Part shown: positions 48,465 through 57,028 of the stretch, piece after piece
How the letters are laid out: each line of letters begins with the position of its first letter
How positions within the stretch are numbered: position 1 is the stretch's first letter
Assembly (NCBI GenBank): GCA_025458105.1
Contig: JALOTD010000021.1
Coordinates: 1-64,000, forward strand
Origin: Tabrizicola sp.
GTDB lineage: Bacteria; Pseudomonadota; Alphaproteobacteria; Rhodobacterales; Rhodobacteraceae
DNA length: 64,000 bases
Direction: 5' to 3'
Translations under genes and position numbers: made by a program
Notes under the pieces: generated by a model
What the model saw: the letters and a program-made list of their open reading frames with translations, nothing else
Told to the model about the DNA's origin: nothing
Databases searched by the model: none

Positions 48465-51020
48465 TCAAACCTGCACCACATGCGACGAGCGCGGCTGAAT
48501 GTTGGCGGCCGGAGTGGTCTTCGCCAGTTCCTCGCGGGCAACACGTCCGAGAACCAGATGGCCTGCCTTGCTCTCTTCGATCCGCTCTGCGAACTGATCG
48601 CGCACATCTTTCGATTTGATCGTGGGCAAGATGATCGAACCGATATCCTCGGTGGAGATCGACGACAAACCGTCTGAGCCAGTTGCGAGCGCGCGCATCT
48701 GCACGCGGAACGCCTCCGACGACAGGCCGAATACCAAATCGGGAAGGAGGTCCTCCTTGCCCGGGATCACCTCGAAGTGCGTGCATCCCGTGGTCACGAC
48801 GAGATGACCGTCTGCCGCTTCGTCTCCGGCAATCATCCATTTGCCTGCACTTGACCAAATGTTCGCAATGAAGATGTCCCCGGGGGCCGCTACGAGTTTG
48901 CCACGATCAGGTAGCGCCCATCCAAAGTAGTCAGCCGCGACGTAGGAGCCGAAGTTCTCATAGATCTTCTCGATCTCGACATAGCGGTAGGTTTCGCTCG
49001 ACTTCTTCTTGAGCTTGCGCGTTACAGGTTGGAGTACGTCGCCAACCTTGAAGTGATCGACCGCGCCGATTGCCGCAACGAGGTCTGCGTGCTTCTGCGA
49101 CCAGCGCTTTGGGTCAAGGCAGAGATCGTCACGAGCCACGATACTTGCCATCTGCACGACATAGCCAGAGCCTGACGCTGCGCCGGGAACACCAGCGGCG
49201 AGCCAGTCGAAAGCATCGACAACTGTCGAGGAATAGAGGCCCGACAGAACGCGCTCGAAGTCGGCATCCAGAACTGGCTCATTCGTCGTAGCGTCAAGTA
49301 CGAGCGAACCATCTTTCGGGTCACGGCGATAGATGCGCCCGGAACGTTTGCTCTGCAAATCCCAACCGACCTTCTCGACAAGGTTGAAGTGAACGGGATG
49401 ATCAGGAACGGAAGAAAGGTCTGTCAGTGGCACATCACGTTTTTCGAGGATGACGACTGATGCCGAAACATCAGCGCCAGACTTCTTGAACGTGAAGCGC
49501 GGGAAACCGATGATCGCCGCAACCTTGGCTTGGCGCAGGAGCCAGTCGCGGAAAACGAGGTAGCGCCCGCCGCGGTTTCCAAGATACCCGTTTGGCAGTA
49601 TGATGCCAACGCGGCCGCCGGGATTGATCGACCGAAGGCAAACTTCGACGAACAGGAGGCCAGTCTCCTGGGATTTCAAGGGTACACGCTTGCCGCCGAC
49701 TTCCTCTGTTCCCAGGTCGAAGAGCGCGAGCACTTCTTTACGCTTTTCGACGATCCGGGTACCGAATGGCGGGTTGCACAAGGCAACTGTATACTTGCCT
49801 TCGTGCTTCTTTATGTCCTTAAGGCTGTCGCCAAGCGATATGTTCGATGACCCGTCGCCGTTCAAGATCATGTTGAACACGGAGAGGTTGACTGCCATGT
49901 CCGCTGTATCTACCCCGTAAAGTTGTGGGGCAATGTTAGCACCGTGCCGCTCCTCTGCGATGCGCATCGCACCGACGAGGAAGTCGGACGTGCCACATGC
50001 AGGATCGCGCACCACGTCACCAAATTTCGGGTTCACGATGCGGACGATGAGGTCAATAACCTCGTAAGGGGTGAAGTATTGGCCGAGGTCCACCTTGTAG
50101 AGGAAGCGCCCGAAGTACATGAAGAAGTCTTGAATCACTTGCGGCGACGACCCGAGTATGTCGATGGGGCAGATAATCTTCGACACAAGTCGCAGGGTCG
50201 CGCCCGTGCATTCGATCTTCTTTGATGGTCGCTTGGGCAAATGCGAGCCATAGACGGTCAGGGCAGTTTCCAGTCCTTTCTCAAAAATGCCCAGAACATC
50301 AGAGTCTGAAACACCACGGATAGAGAAGTCCTGAATGATCATGCGGCCATTCTTTGGGCGCGCACTCTGTTCGTCGAATATCTTTGTAAGCAATATCTGA
50401 AACAGAATGGAATATCGGTCGTCCTTTGAAAGCCCTGCCTGATGAAGAATATCATCAAGGCGAGAAAATCGACGAACAAGATCCGCCGCAGGTTTCAAAT
50501 CCTTATAGTGGATATCTTTGGCAGCAAGTGGGACACCAAAGTTAGGCAGCGTTGCAATCGAGGCCTCTTTTGTTTCGATAGTTGAGCCATTCATCTCCTT
50601 GTAGAAGATGGTCTGCTCGACATCGTCCCAGTAGATTCCCAGTGCGTCAGTTGATGGGATCAGGTCAAGCGCAGGCTTGAGTTGATCGTTCTTTGCCGAT
50701 TCTGCGTCCGCAGAATCGCGCTTTATCTCGCCAATGATTTTCATGCATCCTCGCCGTTTGTCATCGGCAAGTATTTTTACGTCCGTTACCGGGCGGTCGT
50801 AAACCACAACATCGGCGCGAAGCGAATTCTTCCCTTTGTGGCCAAACTTGATCACCTTTGTTTCCGCTTCAATTCGATCTTTGGGATACCCCTTTGAAAG
50901 AAGCAAATTGATGCAGTCGATCCTTCGCTTTTCTTCTGTGAAGGTCAATCCGTCTTTCGCCTTCACCTTAGCTTTGAGCGCGCCACGGATCGGGCAGAAA
51001 AGTTGCGGATTAGTGGTCAT
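48465..51020 (-). CDS. Single-chain restriction-modification-like protein: HsdR-N nuclease domain, N6-adenine methylase, target-recognition region
   Basis: An 851-residue fusion. The N-terminal HSDR_N-type PD-(D/E)xK domain (residues ~25-145) has catalytic-looking D70 in LRADVVVYD, E98 and K100 in IIGEIKRD, and Q113. The N6-methylase domain has GQYFTPYEV (~313-321), SAM motif I DPACGTSDF (~339-347) and catalytic NPPFGTR (~416-422). From ~640 to the end it looks like HsdS-type target recognition (VTRKLKKKSSETYRYVEIEKIYENFG; SSISTEDIGSIILPTI). There is no DEAD-box translocase, so it is closer to type IIG than type I. The start ATG at 51020 has AGGGG six bases upstream. A 6-bp inverted repeat in the promoter may be its operator. 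The element tRNA lies between it and the GHKL ATPase gene downstream. Confidence 0.85.
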   Translation of the reverse strand: MTTNPQLFCPIRGALKAKVKAKDGLTFTEEKRRIDCINLLLSKGYPKDRIEAETKVIKFGHKGKNSLRADVVVYDRPVTDVKILADDKRRGCMKIIGEIKRDSADAESAKNDQLKPALDLIPSTDALGIYWDDVEQTIFYKEMNGSTIETKEASIATLPNFGVPLAAKDIHYKDLKPAADLVRRFSRLDDILHQAGLSKDDRYSILFQILLTKIFDEQSARPKNGRMIIQDFSIRGVSDSDVLGIFEKGLETALTVYGSHLPKRPSKKIECTGATLRLVSKIICPIDILGSSPQVIQDFFMYFGRFLYKVDLGQYFTPYEVIDLIVRIVNPKFGDVVRDPACGTSDFLVGAMRIAEERHGANIAPQLYGVDTADMAVNLSVFNMILNGDGSSNISLGDSLKDIKKHEGKYTVALCNPPFGTRIVEKRKEVLALFDLGTEEVGGKRVPLKSQETGLLFVEVCLRSINPGGRVGIILPNGYLGNRGGRYLVFRDWLLRQAKVAAIIGFPRFTFKKSGADVSASVVILEKRDVPLTDLSSVPDHPVHFNLVEKVGWDLQSKRSGRIYRRDPKDGSLVLDATTNEPVLDADFERVLSGLYSSTVVDAFDWLAAGVPGAASGSGYVVQMASIVARDDLCLDPKRWSQKHADLVAAIGAVDHFKVGDVLQPVTRKLKKKSSETYRYVEIEKIYENFGSYVAADYFGWALPDRGKLVAAPGDIFIANIWSSAGKWMIAGDEAADGHLVVTTGCTHFEVIPGKEDLLPDLVFGLSSEAFRVQMRALATGSDGLSSISTEDIGSIILPTIKSKDVRDQFAERIEESKAGHLVLGRVAREELAKTTPAANIQPRSSHVVQV

Positions 51021-51040
51021 GACTGCCCCCTGACTCACGG

Positions 51041-51058
51041 GTTACACCCCGTTGTAAC
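51041..51058. promoter_or_regulatory. Inverted repeat GTTACA-N6-TGTAAC upstream of the nuclease-methylase gene
   Basis: Perfect 6-bp arms (51041-51046, 51053-51058) with spacer CCCCGT, 20 bases before the methylase ATG and in the divergent gap facing the DUF3489 gene. The geometry suits a dimeric HTH repressor. Confidence 0.5.
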
Positions 51059-51198
51059 ACCGTTCTTGCACGGCGTACCGCTACGGGCAACACCTTACAG
51101 CGGGTCAGTCCAATCTTCGGTTGATCGCTTCCGTGGATGGGTCTTAGTGAAAGTGTCGTTCCGGGATTGTTCCTGCGAACCTATCAACGGAGAACGAC

Positions 51199-51672
51199 AT
51201 GACCGACTTCGTCGACATGACCAAAGTCCAACTTTCCGCCCTGATCGGTGGAATGACCCCGAGCCAGATCAAGAAGACGTCCCACGCAGACCTCGTGCGT
51301 ATGGCAGCCGAGGCGTCGTCGCCCACGCGACAGCCCATGTTTGCCTCTAAGCGGACGACGGCGCAAACCCAACAGCCTGCCAAGGGGAAGCCTACCAAGG
51401 TCGCGCCCAAGACTGCCCGCAAACCCGGCGCAGACTGCGTTCTGTTCCCGCCCGCAGACAGCCAGAAGGAGCCGAAGGCGGGCAGCAAGCGGGCGACCAT
51501 CATCGACCTGCTGCGCGCCGCCCAGGGCACCACGGTTGACGAGATTGCAGCTGCTACCGCGTGGCGGCGCGATGTTGCGGCGTCTGCCCTCTATGTCGAT
51601 GTGAAGGGCAGCGGTTTCGGCGTCGAACGCCGCGACGGGCGTCTGCACCTCCTGCCGCACAAGGTGAAGTGA
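51199..51672 (+). CDS. DUF3489-domain protein
   Basis: A 157-residue protein. The C-terminal part (SKRATIIDLLRAAQGTTVDEIAAATAWRRDVAASALYVDVKGSGFGVERR) is a winged-helix-like DUF3489 domain, common on prophages and plasmids of alphaproteobacteria. The middle is a Lys/Pro/Ala-rich linker with a DNA-binding look (KGKPTKVAPKTARKPGA). It is probably a small DNA-binding regulator. It is the only gene in the element on the plus strand; GGAG is six bases before the ATG. It ends at a bidirectional terminator. Confidence 0.8.
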   Translation: MTDFVDMTKVQLSALIGGMTPSQIKKTSHADLVRMAAEASSPTRQPMFASKRTTAQTQQPAKGKPTKVAPKTARKPGADCVLFPPADSQKEPKAGSKRATIIDLLRAAQGTTVDEIAAATAWRRDVAASALYVDVKGSGFGVERRDGRLHLLPHKVK

Positions 51673-51683
51673 TCCAGAGACGA

Positions 51684-51709
51684 AAGGGGCGGCCCGATGG
51701 CCGCCCCTT
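51684..51709. terminator. Bidirectional terminator
   Basis: 11-bp perfect stem AAGGGGCGGCC (51684-51694) with GGCCGCCCCTT (51699-51709), tetraloop CGAT, between the convergent genes ending at 51672 and 51717. Confidence 0.75.
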
Positions 51710-51716
51710 CCTCGCT

Positions 51717-51914
51717 TCAATAAGGTGCCCTGCGGCAGGTGAAGTACCACCTGTCGCTGTGCCGCGTGAGCGTCTGACTTTCGCCATCCTTGACGACCGT
51801 CAGGCGCGTCACCCCCCTGCTCTCAAGGAGCCGCTTGAGAACGTTCCTCTGTTCAACCGTGTGACTCGACGGCTTGAGGAAAAGGTCCGGGGCGGCGATT
51901 TCGCTGTTCGACAT
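51717..51914 (-). CDS. 65-residue hypothetical protein
   Basis: MSNSEIAAPDLFLKPSS... ending RWYFTCRRAPY, with a strand-helix pattern (VEQRNVLKRLLESRGVTRLTVVKDGE). AAGGAG lies eight bases upstream of the ATG at 51914, which argues that it is real. I do not recognise it. It lies between the terminator and the terminase genes; the 212 bases upstream of it (51915-52126) show no other gene. Confidence 0.55.
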   Translation of the reverse strand: MSNSEIAAPDLFLKPSSHTVEQRNVLKRLLESRGVTRLTVVKDGESQTLTRHSDRWYFTCRRAPY

Positions 51915-52126
51915 GTGCCAATCTCCTTTCGTTCAGTGCACAAGGAGAATGTCGCCGACCTGTCAGTCGAAGTCGCTCACAGCCCGTTGCAACGGGCACC
52001 AGAGTCTTGCCGCCCGCAGCAGCGCCCGAGCGAAGGCGGTTCGCGGTCGCGCCCTACGCCGACACGGCGAACACCGAGACGCCGCCTAGCTGACGAAAAA
52101 TCGCGGGGTAGCGGGCGGGTGGCGCG

Positions 52127-52846
52127 TCACCAGTAGCCGCGAAGTCGCGACTCCCCCACATGCGCTCCGACCGACCGATGGTCGGACAGCCAGAAAGCCA
52201 TCGCGGTCGCCATCGCCATATCGAGGTGGCCGTCAGCCATGTCGCCGTCGATCCGCACGCGACCCGAAGGAGCGACCGACAACTCGAACGCCTCAAGTTC
52301 CGCCTGCAACTCCGTCCGCTTCGCGAACGACCCGATCTGCAACTCGCCTGTGTGCAGGGCCGAGTTCAGCGTGCCGAGAAGAAGGTTCCGAGAAACGTTG
52401 TTGAACGTCACGCCCCGTTCCTTCGTCTCGTTCTCGTTGTCTCCCCCGACGATCTGCATCCGCGTGTGGAGAACGCTCTTTGTGTTCAGCAGGTCGCAGA
52501 AGGCGCGACCGGGGCCACCAGCGTCCACGACGAGATAGCCCGAAGACGCGAACGGCTGCTGCATCATCAGGTTCTGGACAACATGGGCGAGGTCCACATA
52601 GGACATGAGGGGAATGAACTCCGCCTTCACGACGACGCGGCGGCGAGGGGCAAGCTCTTGTGCATAGGTCGTCCAGCGAGGCACGCGCTCGTCAAGAATA
52701 ACGGAATATGCAGTGCGGTCGCGACTTTGGGCAATATCTAGCCCGACGAGGTAGCGACGATAGCCGGGGACGACCGGCACGGCTGGGTCGGAGCAGGGAA
52801 GGATCAATCGGTCGCCCTTCTGCACGAGTTCAGCGGATGCCTGCAT
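52127..52846 (-). CDS. Phage terminase large subunit, nuclease part (separate gene)
   Basis: A 239-residue RuvC/RNase H-like nuclease of a terminase. The first Asp is in YLVGLDIAQSRDRTAYSV, the second in YLVVDAGGPGRAFC, and the C-terminal Asp in MADGHLDMAMATAMAF. It would cut concatemeric DNA during packaging. In most phages this domain is fused behind the ATPase; here it has its own ATG at 52846 with AGGAG six bases upstream, and this start overlaps the end of the ATPase gene by 17 bases. The signals suggest a true two-gene arrangement with coupled translation rather than a chance frameshift. Confidence 0.8.
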   Translation of the reverse strand: MQASAELVQKGDRLILPCSDPAVPVVPGYRRYLVGLDIAQSRDRTAYSVILDERVPRWTTYAQELAPRRRVVVKAEFIPLMSYVDLAHVVQNLMMQQPFASSGYLVVDAGGPGRAFCDLLNTKSVLHTRMQIVGGDNENETKERGVTFNNVSRNLLLGTLNSALHTGELQIGSFAKRTELQAELEAFELSVAPSGRVRIDGDMADGHLDMAMATAMAFWLSDHRSVGAHVGESRLRGYW

Positions 52847-53618
52847 AGATGTCTCCTTTCAGCACAAGTTCGGGGGTGTCGGTGAACGCGGCCTCGATGG
52901 TTGAGGGATCGAAGAAGGGCGTGCCGCCGCCCATCCACCTCAACTCGTGTTCGACGGCGAATTGGATTGGCGGCATGAACCGCTTGTCGAAGGCGACCTT
53001 CTCGGCCATGCGCGGCAAGTCGGTCGAACGGGCGGTGATCTTTTCGACCTCCTCGTTCTCCATCCAAAGGCGGTGCGCGAACCCGCCCTTTCGACCGGGC
53101 GTCGTGATCAGCCGGATAAGACCGCCCTCCTCTCGGATGGGCAGTGTGGCGTCGTAGACGGCATCCCCGATGAAGGCCCCCTCCTCATAGATCAGGATGC
53201 CGCCGTTCTTCACGCCCCAGCCACGGGCGGATTCCCCGTCCTGGCCTGCGGGCACGCAGACGATGGCCGACCCGTTTTCGAGTTCCATCACCTGCTGCGT
53301 CAGGCGCGTCTTCTGGATCGGCAACGCCATCGCCTGCCACGCTTGCAGGCACTTCTTGAACAGCAGGGTTGACTGCGAAAGCGTAGGCGACAGGATCAGC
53401 ACGGTTCGGTCGGGGGCAGAGACTGTCTGCGCTGCAAGCACGCCCGTCGTCTGCGACTTGCCGATCCGTCGCGATGCAAGGCACATAGCGAACGGCGCTG
53501 TGGAATTCAGTAGTTGCCGCTGCCACGGGTCACAGGGTCCACCGACAACGCGCTCGAACAGGGCAGTCGGGTCTACCCGTTCTTCGAGCGTGCGGAGGAA
53601 TAGCGAGAGGTCATTCAA
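52830..53618 (-). CDS. Phage terminase large subunit, ATPase part (separate gene)
   Basis: A 262-residue packaging motor ATPase. It shows an N-terminal VGGPCDPWQRQLLNS adenine-binding style segment, Walker A-like LASRRIGKSQT (about 48-57), ILSPTLSQSTLLFKK, Walker B with catalytic Glu ILIYEEGAFIGDA (about 141-153) and coupling motif LIRLITTPGRKGG. The start is TTG 53618 with GGAG eight bases upstream, overlapping the small terminase stop by 8 bases. It ends soon after the ATPase core, and the nuclease domain is the next gene. Confidence 0.85.
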   Translation of the reverse strand: MNDLSLFLRTLEERVDPTALFERVVGGPCDPWQRQLLNSTAPFAMCLASRRIGKSQTTGVLAAQTVSAPDRTVLILSPTLSQSTLLFKKCLQAWQAMALPIQKTRLTQQVMELENGSAIVCVPAGQDGESARGWGVKNGGILIYEEGAFIGDAVYDATLPIREEGGLIRLITTPGRKGGFAHRLWMENEEVEKITARSTDLPRMAEKVAFDKRFMPPIQFAVEHELRWMGGGTPFFDPSTIEAAFTDTPELVLKGDIYAGIR

Positions 53619-54219
53619 GCCGAAGTCTCCGCTGCTGAACGAGTTCGCGGAACAGGTCGAAGGCGTCGGGATACTCCTCGAAAACGAGGTAGAGCACCTC
53701 CTGCAACTTCGACCATTCAGGGCTTTCGTTGATGGAAAGGACGACGGTCGTTTTCTCTTTCAGCGCCGTGTAGGACTTCAGCAACCGCTCGAAAGACTGC
53801 CCCTGATCGCGCAGCAGTTGGGCAAGTGCTGGGGCGAGATCTTCAATATCGCGCCCGTCACCAACCTTCTGCTTGATCTGGCTGTAGATGTCGCGCTGTT
53901 CGCGGATGATCTGCCGCAAACCGCTCTGAACGTCGTCCTGCCCCTCGTTGATCTTCTCGTCGAGGTCGCGCTGTTCCGCCTCCTGCGCCTCAGCCAGGAT
54001 GATCTTGCGGAGTTCGTTGGTGATGTACTTCTTCTTGAACCGCAGGCAGGTCTCGTAATCGACGCCCGTGCGGCGACCGATCTCTGCGAGGCTGCGGCGA
54101 CCAAGAACAATGTCGCAGACGATCTCGCCGACATCCGCGCGGTTACGCAGCACGCCTCGCCTACCCGTCCCGGACTCCTTCGGCAGAGCCTTCAAGACGC
54201 GATCCATGCGGATGCTCAC
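53611..54219 (-). CDS. Probable terminase small subunit
   Basis: A 202-residue helical protein with an N-terminal HTH (EIVCDIVLGRRSLAEIGRRTGVDYETCLRFKKKYI) and long amphipathic helices, as in small terminases that bind the pac/cos site and form rings. It lies directly upstream of the ATPase and overlaps it by 8 bases, the usual position. The GTG start at 54219 has AGGAG eight bases upstream and overlaps the preceding stop by 4 bases (GTGA). Called by position and HTH, not by a recognised family. Confidence 0.65.
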   Translation of the reverse strand: MSIRMDRVLKALPKESGTGRRGVLRNRADVGEIVCDIVLGRRSLAEIGRRTGVDYETCLRFKKKYITNELRKIILAEAQEAEQRDLDEKINEGQDDVQSGLRQIIREQRDIYSQIKQKVGDGRDIEDLAPALAQLLRDQGQSFERLLKSYTALKEKTTVVLSINESPEWSKLQEVLYLVFEEYPDAFDLFRELVQQRRLRLE

Positions 54220-54476
54220 GCCTGCAACTCCTGAACGAGTTCATCGGCCAGCGGCAGGAGGTCAGGCGCAAGGCGGCGCAGTATCGGACGCGCATCTTCA
54301 CCGACGAAGCGGTCGCGCGACACACGCGCGATGAAATCCGGTTCGGGCGCGGCGAACAAGCAGTCAAGGAGGGCGTTCTTGACGACGGCGACGTGGGTTG
54401 CGGTCGGGCGCTTAAACGTCGTCAGGCAATAAGAGGTCGCAAGGTTGTCGGCTTTGTCGGACAGGGAGTTCCGCAT
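54216..54476 (-). CDS. 86-residue hypothetical protein of the packaging operon
   Basis: MRNSLSDKADNLATSY... ending PLADELVQELQA, helical and unrecognised. It sits between the coiled-coil gene (4 bases upstream) and the small terminase gene (4-base overlap), so it is almost certainly translated as part of the packaging operon. It has no clear Shine-Dalgarno and may rely on re-initiation. Confidence 0.6.
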   Translation of the reverse strand: MRNSLSDKADNLATSYCLTTFKRPTATHVAVVKNALLDCLFAAPEPDFIARVSRDRFVGEDARPILRRLAPDLLPLADELVQELQA

Positions 54477-54480
54477 GGCA

Positions 54481-54849
54481 TCAGTCCCCGACGATCTGGA
54501 CGGTGGTTCCGTTCTGCGCCGCCGCAGCCTTTGCGCGACGATACAACACGGGGTCGCGCGCCTGCTGACGGGTCAGCTTCACGGGGTCAGGGTTGAAGGC
54601 GTCCTTGATCGTCGAGGGTGCGTCACCGCGTTCGAGCAGCGCCTTCAACTGACCGAACTCCTGCTGTTGCTTCTCGCGGTCGCGCTGCGAGTCCTTGAGC
54701 TGGTCGAGGAGTTTCGTCGTGTTGTCTTTGAGACCGCCGATCTGCTCTTCGATCTTCTTCGTCAGCGACTCCTGCATCGCCTCCAAGAGTTTCGGGGTCG
54801 CGCGCTCGATGAACTGCTCCATGAGCTTGTCGTTGTGGTCGTCTGCCAT
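54481..54849 (-). CDS. 122-residue coiled-coil protein, possible scaffold-like
   Basis: Acidic and basic residues alternate over a long predicted coiled coil (LEAMQESLTKKIEEQIGGLKDNTTKLLDQLKDSQRDREKQQQEFGQLKALLE), with a short C-terminal tail. AGGAG six bases before the ATG at 54849 fixes the start; the frame runs on to 54906. Size and coil recall phage scaffolding or head-decoration proteins, but no capsid gene accompanies it, so the role is uncertain. Confidence 0.6.
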   Translation of the reverse strand: MADDHNDKLMEQFIERATPKLLEAMQESLTKKIEEQIGGLKDNTTKLLDQLKDSQRDREKQQQEFGQLKALLERGDAPSTIKDAFNPDPVKLTRQQARDPVLYRRAKAAAAQNGTTVQIVGD

Positions 54850-54936
54850 CTGCTTCTCCTGTTCAAAATGAAGACGGGCCCCTGATGGAGCCCGCCCCCT
54901 GAACATGGAGATGCAGGAACTCCCAGCCCTACCCCA

Positions 54937-55656
54937 TCAATATGCGGCAGCAGACTGGCGCGGTTCGACCACAGTGTTTCCCACTTCATCGGAAGCGGTC
55001 AGCCGCCACACGCCCTTTCCGGCGCGCTCCACCAGACCTCGGCGGGCTGCTTCTTCAAGGCGCGTGCGCGCGGGGCCATAAGTCAGGGCGACAGCGTTGC
55101 AGACTTGGCCGATGGTGCACGGACCGTCTTTCAAGGCATCGACGACGCGGGCAATTTCAGCATCGAGCGCCGATGCGCGACCCTGTTGCCACTGGAGCAT
55201 TTCCGCACGGCGTTCTGCCTTTTCGCGACGGATCGCTTCAAGTTGTCTGCTGCGTTCTAGGTTTGCTTTGCGGCGCTGCGCGGCTTCTAGCCAACGGGCT
55301 TGTGCGCCTTCGGTCGCGCGTTTCCGCTCTTGGTATAGGTCACGCGTTTCTGTGATGGCCACGACACGGTCAAACTTCGAACCGGGATAGAAGTCTACAA
55401 GGCAGTCATCACCCTCTAGGAGGGCGATGATCGTCTGCCTAAGGCGATCCGGGTTCTTGCCAGCAGCCAAGCACCAGAATGCTCTAGATTCTGCAAACGC
55501 GCCGCTCTGATCGGTCAGGAAACGGACAGCTTCCAGTTTGCCGTCGGAGGTCGGATTTGCATCTGATGCGCCAGAGGCAGTAGCGGCCGCTTTCACAAAG
55601 AGGTCTTGGACAGCCTGCCGCAGGACGGCCGACGCCAGTGCTTCCGTGGGTGTCAT
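54937..55656 (-). CDS. Coiled-coil protein with C-terminal winged helix
   Basis: A 239-residue protein. The middle is a charged helix (KRATEGAQARWLEAAQRRKANLERSRQLEAIRREKAERRAEMLQW). The C-terminal ~65 residues look like a winged HTH (IARVVDALKDGPCTIGQVCNAVALTYGPARTRLEEAARRGLVERAGKGVWRLT). It may be a DNA-binding structural or regulatory protein. The ATG at 55656 overlaps the portal stop by 4 bases (ATGA). I know no family. Confidence 0.6.
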   Translation of the reverse strand: MTPTEALASAVLRQAVQDLFVKAAATASGASDANPTSDGKLEAVRFLTDQSGAFAESRAFWCLAAGKNPDRLRQTIIALLEGDDCLVDFYPGSKFDRVVAITETRDLYQERKRATEGAQARWLEAAQRRKANLERSRQLEAIRREKAERRAEMLQWQQGRASALDAEIARVVDALKDGPCTIGQVCNAVALTYGPARTRLEEAARRGLVERAGKGVWRLTASDEVGNTVVEPRQSAAAY

Positions 55657-57023
55657 TCGGCGGCGATGCTTGAGAAGGTGCGGATCACGTCGGACAGATC
55701 GCCCCCTTCCTCCTCGATCATGTCCTTCTCGTCTTCGAGCGGCCTGTCCGCACGGGCGATCTCGCCTGCCTGCAAGTTCTCGTAGAACGTCTGCCGCGAG
55801 ATTGCGCCCGACTGCCACAGCTTCATCTGCGCCTCGATCATCTTCGGGTCCATCGACGCCTCGATGAAGTCGCGCGACAAGCTGATCTTCGCCGCGTCAG
55901 GGTCTGCGCCAACCCACTGCGAGGCGACCCGCAGCAGGAAGTTCAGACCTGCCTCGACGTTAACGACGACACCATGCAGGAGAGCAAGCTCCGACCGCGT
56001 GCGCTGTGTGGCCGTGTCGATGCTCTCCGACCGCACCTGCGTCACCGACAGCATCCGCGCGCCGAGCGTCGCCATCTGGTTCACAAGGTCGTCCATCTCC
56101 TCCTTCATCGCGGCGACACCGACGCCTTGGAATTCGAGCATTCCGACCTGACAGCCTTCAGGCAGGTTCCACAAGGTGCCCGCGCCGATGGACACGGGAA
56201 CGCGGTCGGCAGGCACACTGCCTGCGATCCAAGGGGTCGGCGCAGCCGTCAGGTGTAGGCTGTGGCGACGGTCGCAGGAGGTGCATAGATGCGCCAAGGC
56301 GGTCTTGCACAGGGCAAGGAAAGGCGGCGTCACGTCATCCGGCCGCAGGCCTTCGTGAGAGATCATCAGGAAGGGGATAAACGGGATGGTGCGACCACCA
56401 ACGGTCGGGACGATCTCTTCGCCGATGTTCACGCGGGTCTTGTTGTTGTCCCGAATGAAGCGGCGGAACGTGTAAACGGCCCCCTGTTCGAGCGACAGTT
56501 CATAGGTGATCGGCGAACCCTCCCACTGCTCGTCCGATGACAGCCAGACGCGGGTCAGAACCTTCTTGCCATTCACATATGCCGTCTCGAAGTCTTCGAT
56601 GCTCTCTGCCGGAAAGGTGCTGATGTGCGGTACGGTGGTCGGCGTGTTGCCTTCCGTCGGCAGGTCAAGCAGCAGCCCGAAGCGACCCATCGACATGACC
56701 TCGCGGGTCGCCTCCTCGATCAGCAAGGCGAGCGGCGTTCCGTCATGAGTTGCAGACAGGCGCAGAGGTTCAAGGCGCGGCGGAAGGGTGATGACGGGGT
56801 CCTTGCGCAGAGCGAGGCCTACAAGGGCGCGCAGGGTCATCTCGGGCGCGCCGTAGAAGTGCCCACGGGCGAGGTAGCTCTTGTAGGCGTCGAGCGTCAT
56901 GCCTGACGGTTGAGGGACGTAGAGTTGCCCTTGGTCCTTCACAGCGTCTTCGCCTTCAAGGCAGTCACGGATCAGGCGGTAGTGGGATTGGAGACGATCC
57001 CAGCGGGAGCGGCGGTTAGACAT
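55653..57023 (-). CDS. Phage portal protein, DUF4055-like
   Basis: A 456-residue protein of the portal type. It opens SNRRSRWDRLQSHYRLIRDCLEG, has GTPLALLIEEATREVMSMGRFGLLLDLP and FPAESIEDFETA, the stem-like LCTSCDRRHSLHLTAAPTPWIAGS, and a helical C-terminus with acidic tail (EDEKDMIEEEGGDLSD). This matches DUF4055 proteins, which sit next to terminases in siphophage-like genomes and act as portals. The portal ring is the entry gate for DNA in a capsid, yet no capsid gene is present. AlphaFold-type comparison would settle the fold. Confidence 0.75.
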   Translation of the reverse strand: MSNRRSRWDRLQSHYRLIRDCLEGEDAVKDQGQLYVPQPSGMTLDAYKSYLARGHFYGAPEMTLRALVGLALRKDPVITLPPRLEPLRLSATHDGTPLALLIEEATREVMSMGRFGLLLDLPTEGNTPTTVPHISTFPAESIEDFETAYVNGKKVLTRVWLSSDEQWEGSPITYELSLEQGAVYTFRRFIRDNNKTRVNIGEEIVPTVGGRTIPFIPFLMISHEGLRPDDVTPPFLALCKTALAHLCTSCDRRHSLHLTAAPTPWIAGSVPADRVPVSIGAGTLWNLPEGCQVGMLEFQGVGVAAMKEEMDDLVNQMATLGARMLSVTQVRSESIDTATQRTRSELALLHGVVVNVEAGLNFLLRVASQWVGADPDAAKISLSRDFIEASMDPKMIEAQMKLWQSGAISRQTFYENLQAGEIARADRPLEDEKDMIEEEGGDLSDVIRTFSSIAAE

Positions 57024-57028
57024 GGCGG

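Noticed and set aside
52830-52846. Terminase split as a sequencing frameshift
   Set aside because: The second gene has its own ATG with AGGAG at proper spacing and the first ends in a clean stop three codons later, so a true two-gene arrangement is more likely, though reads should be checked.
54937-55818. Longer start (55818) for the coiled-coil/winged-helix gene
   Set aside because: The extra 54 codons lie antisense-like within the portal gene and are Arg/Gly-rich; the ATG at 55656 overlaps the portal stop in the usual ATGA manner.
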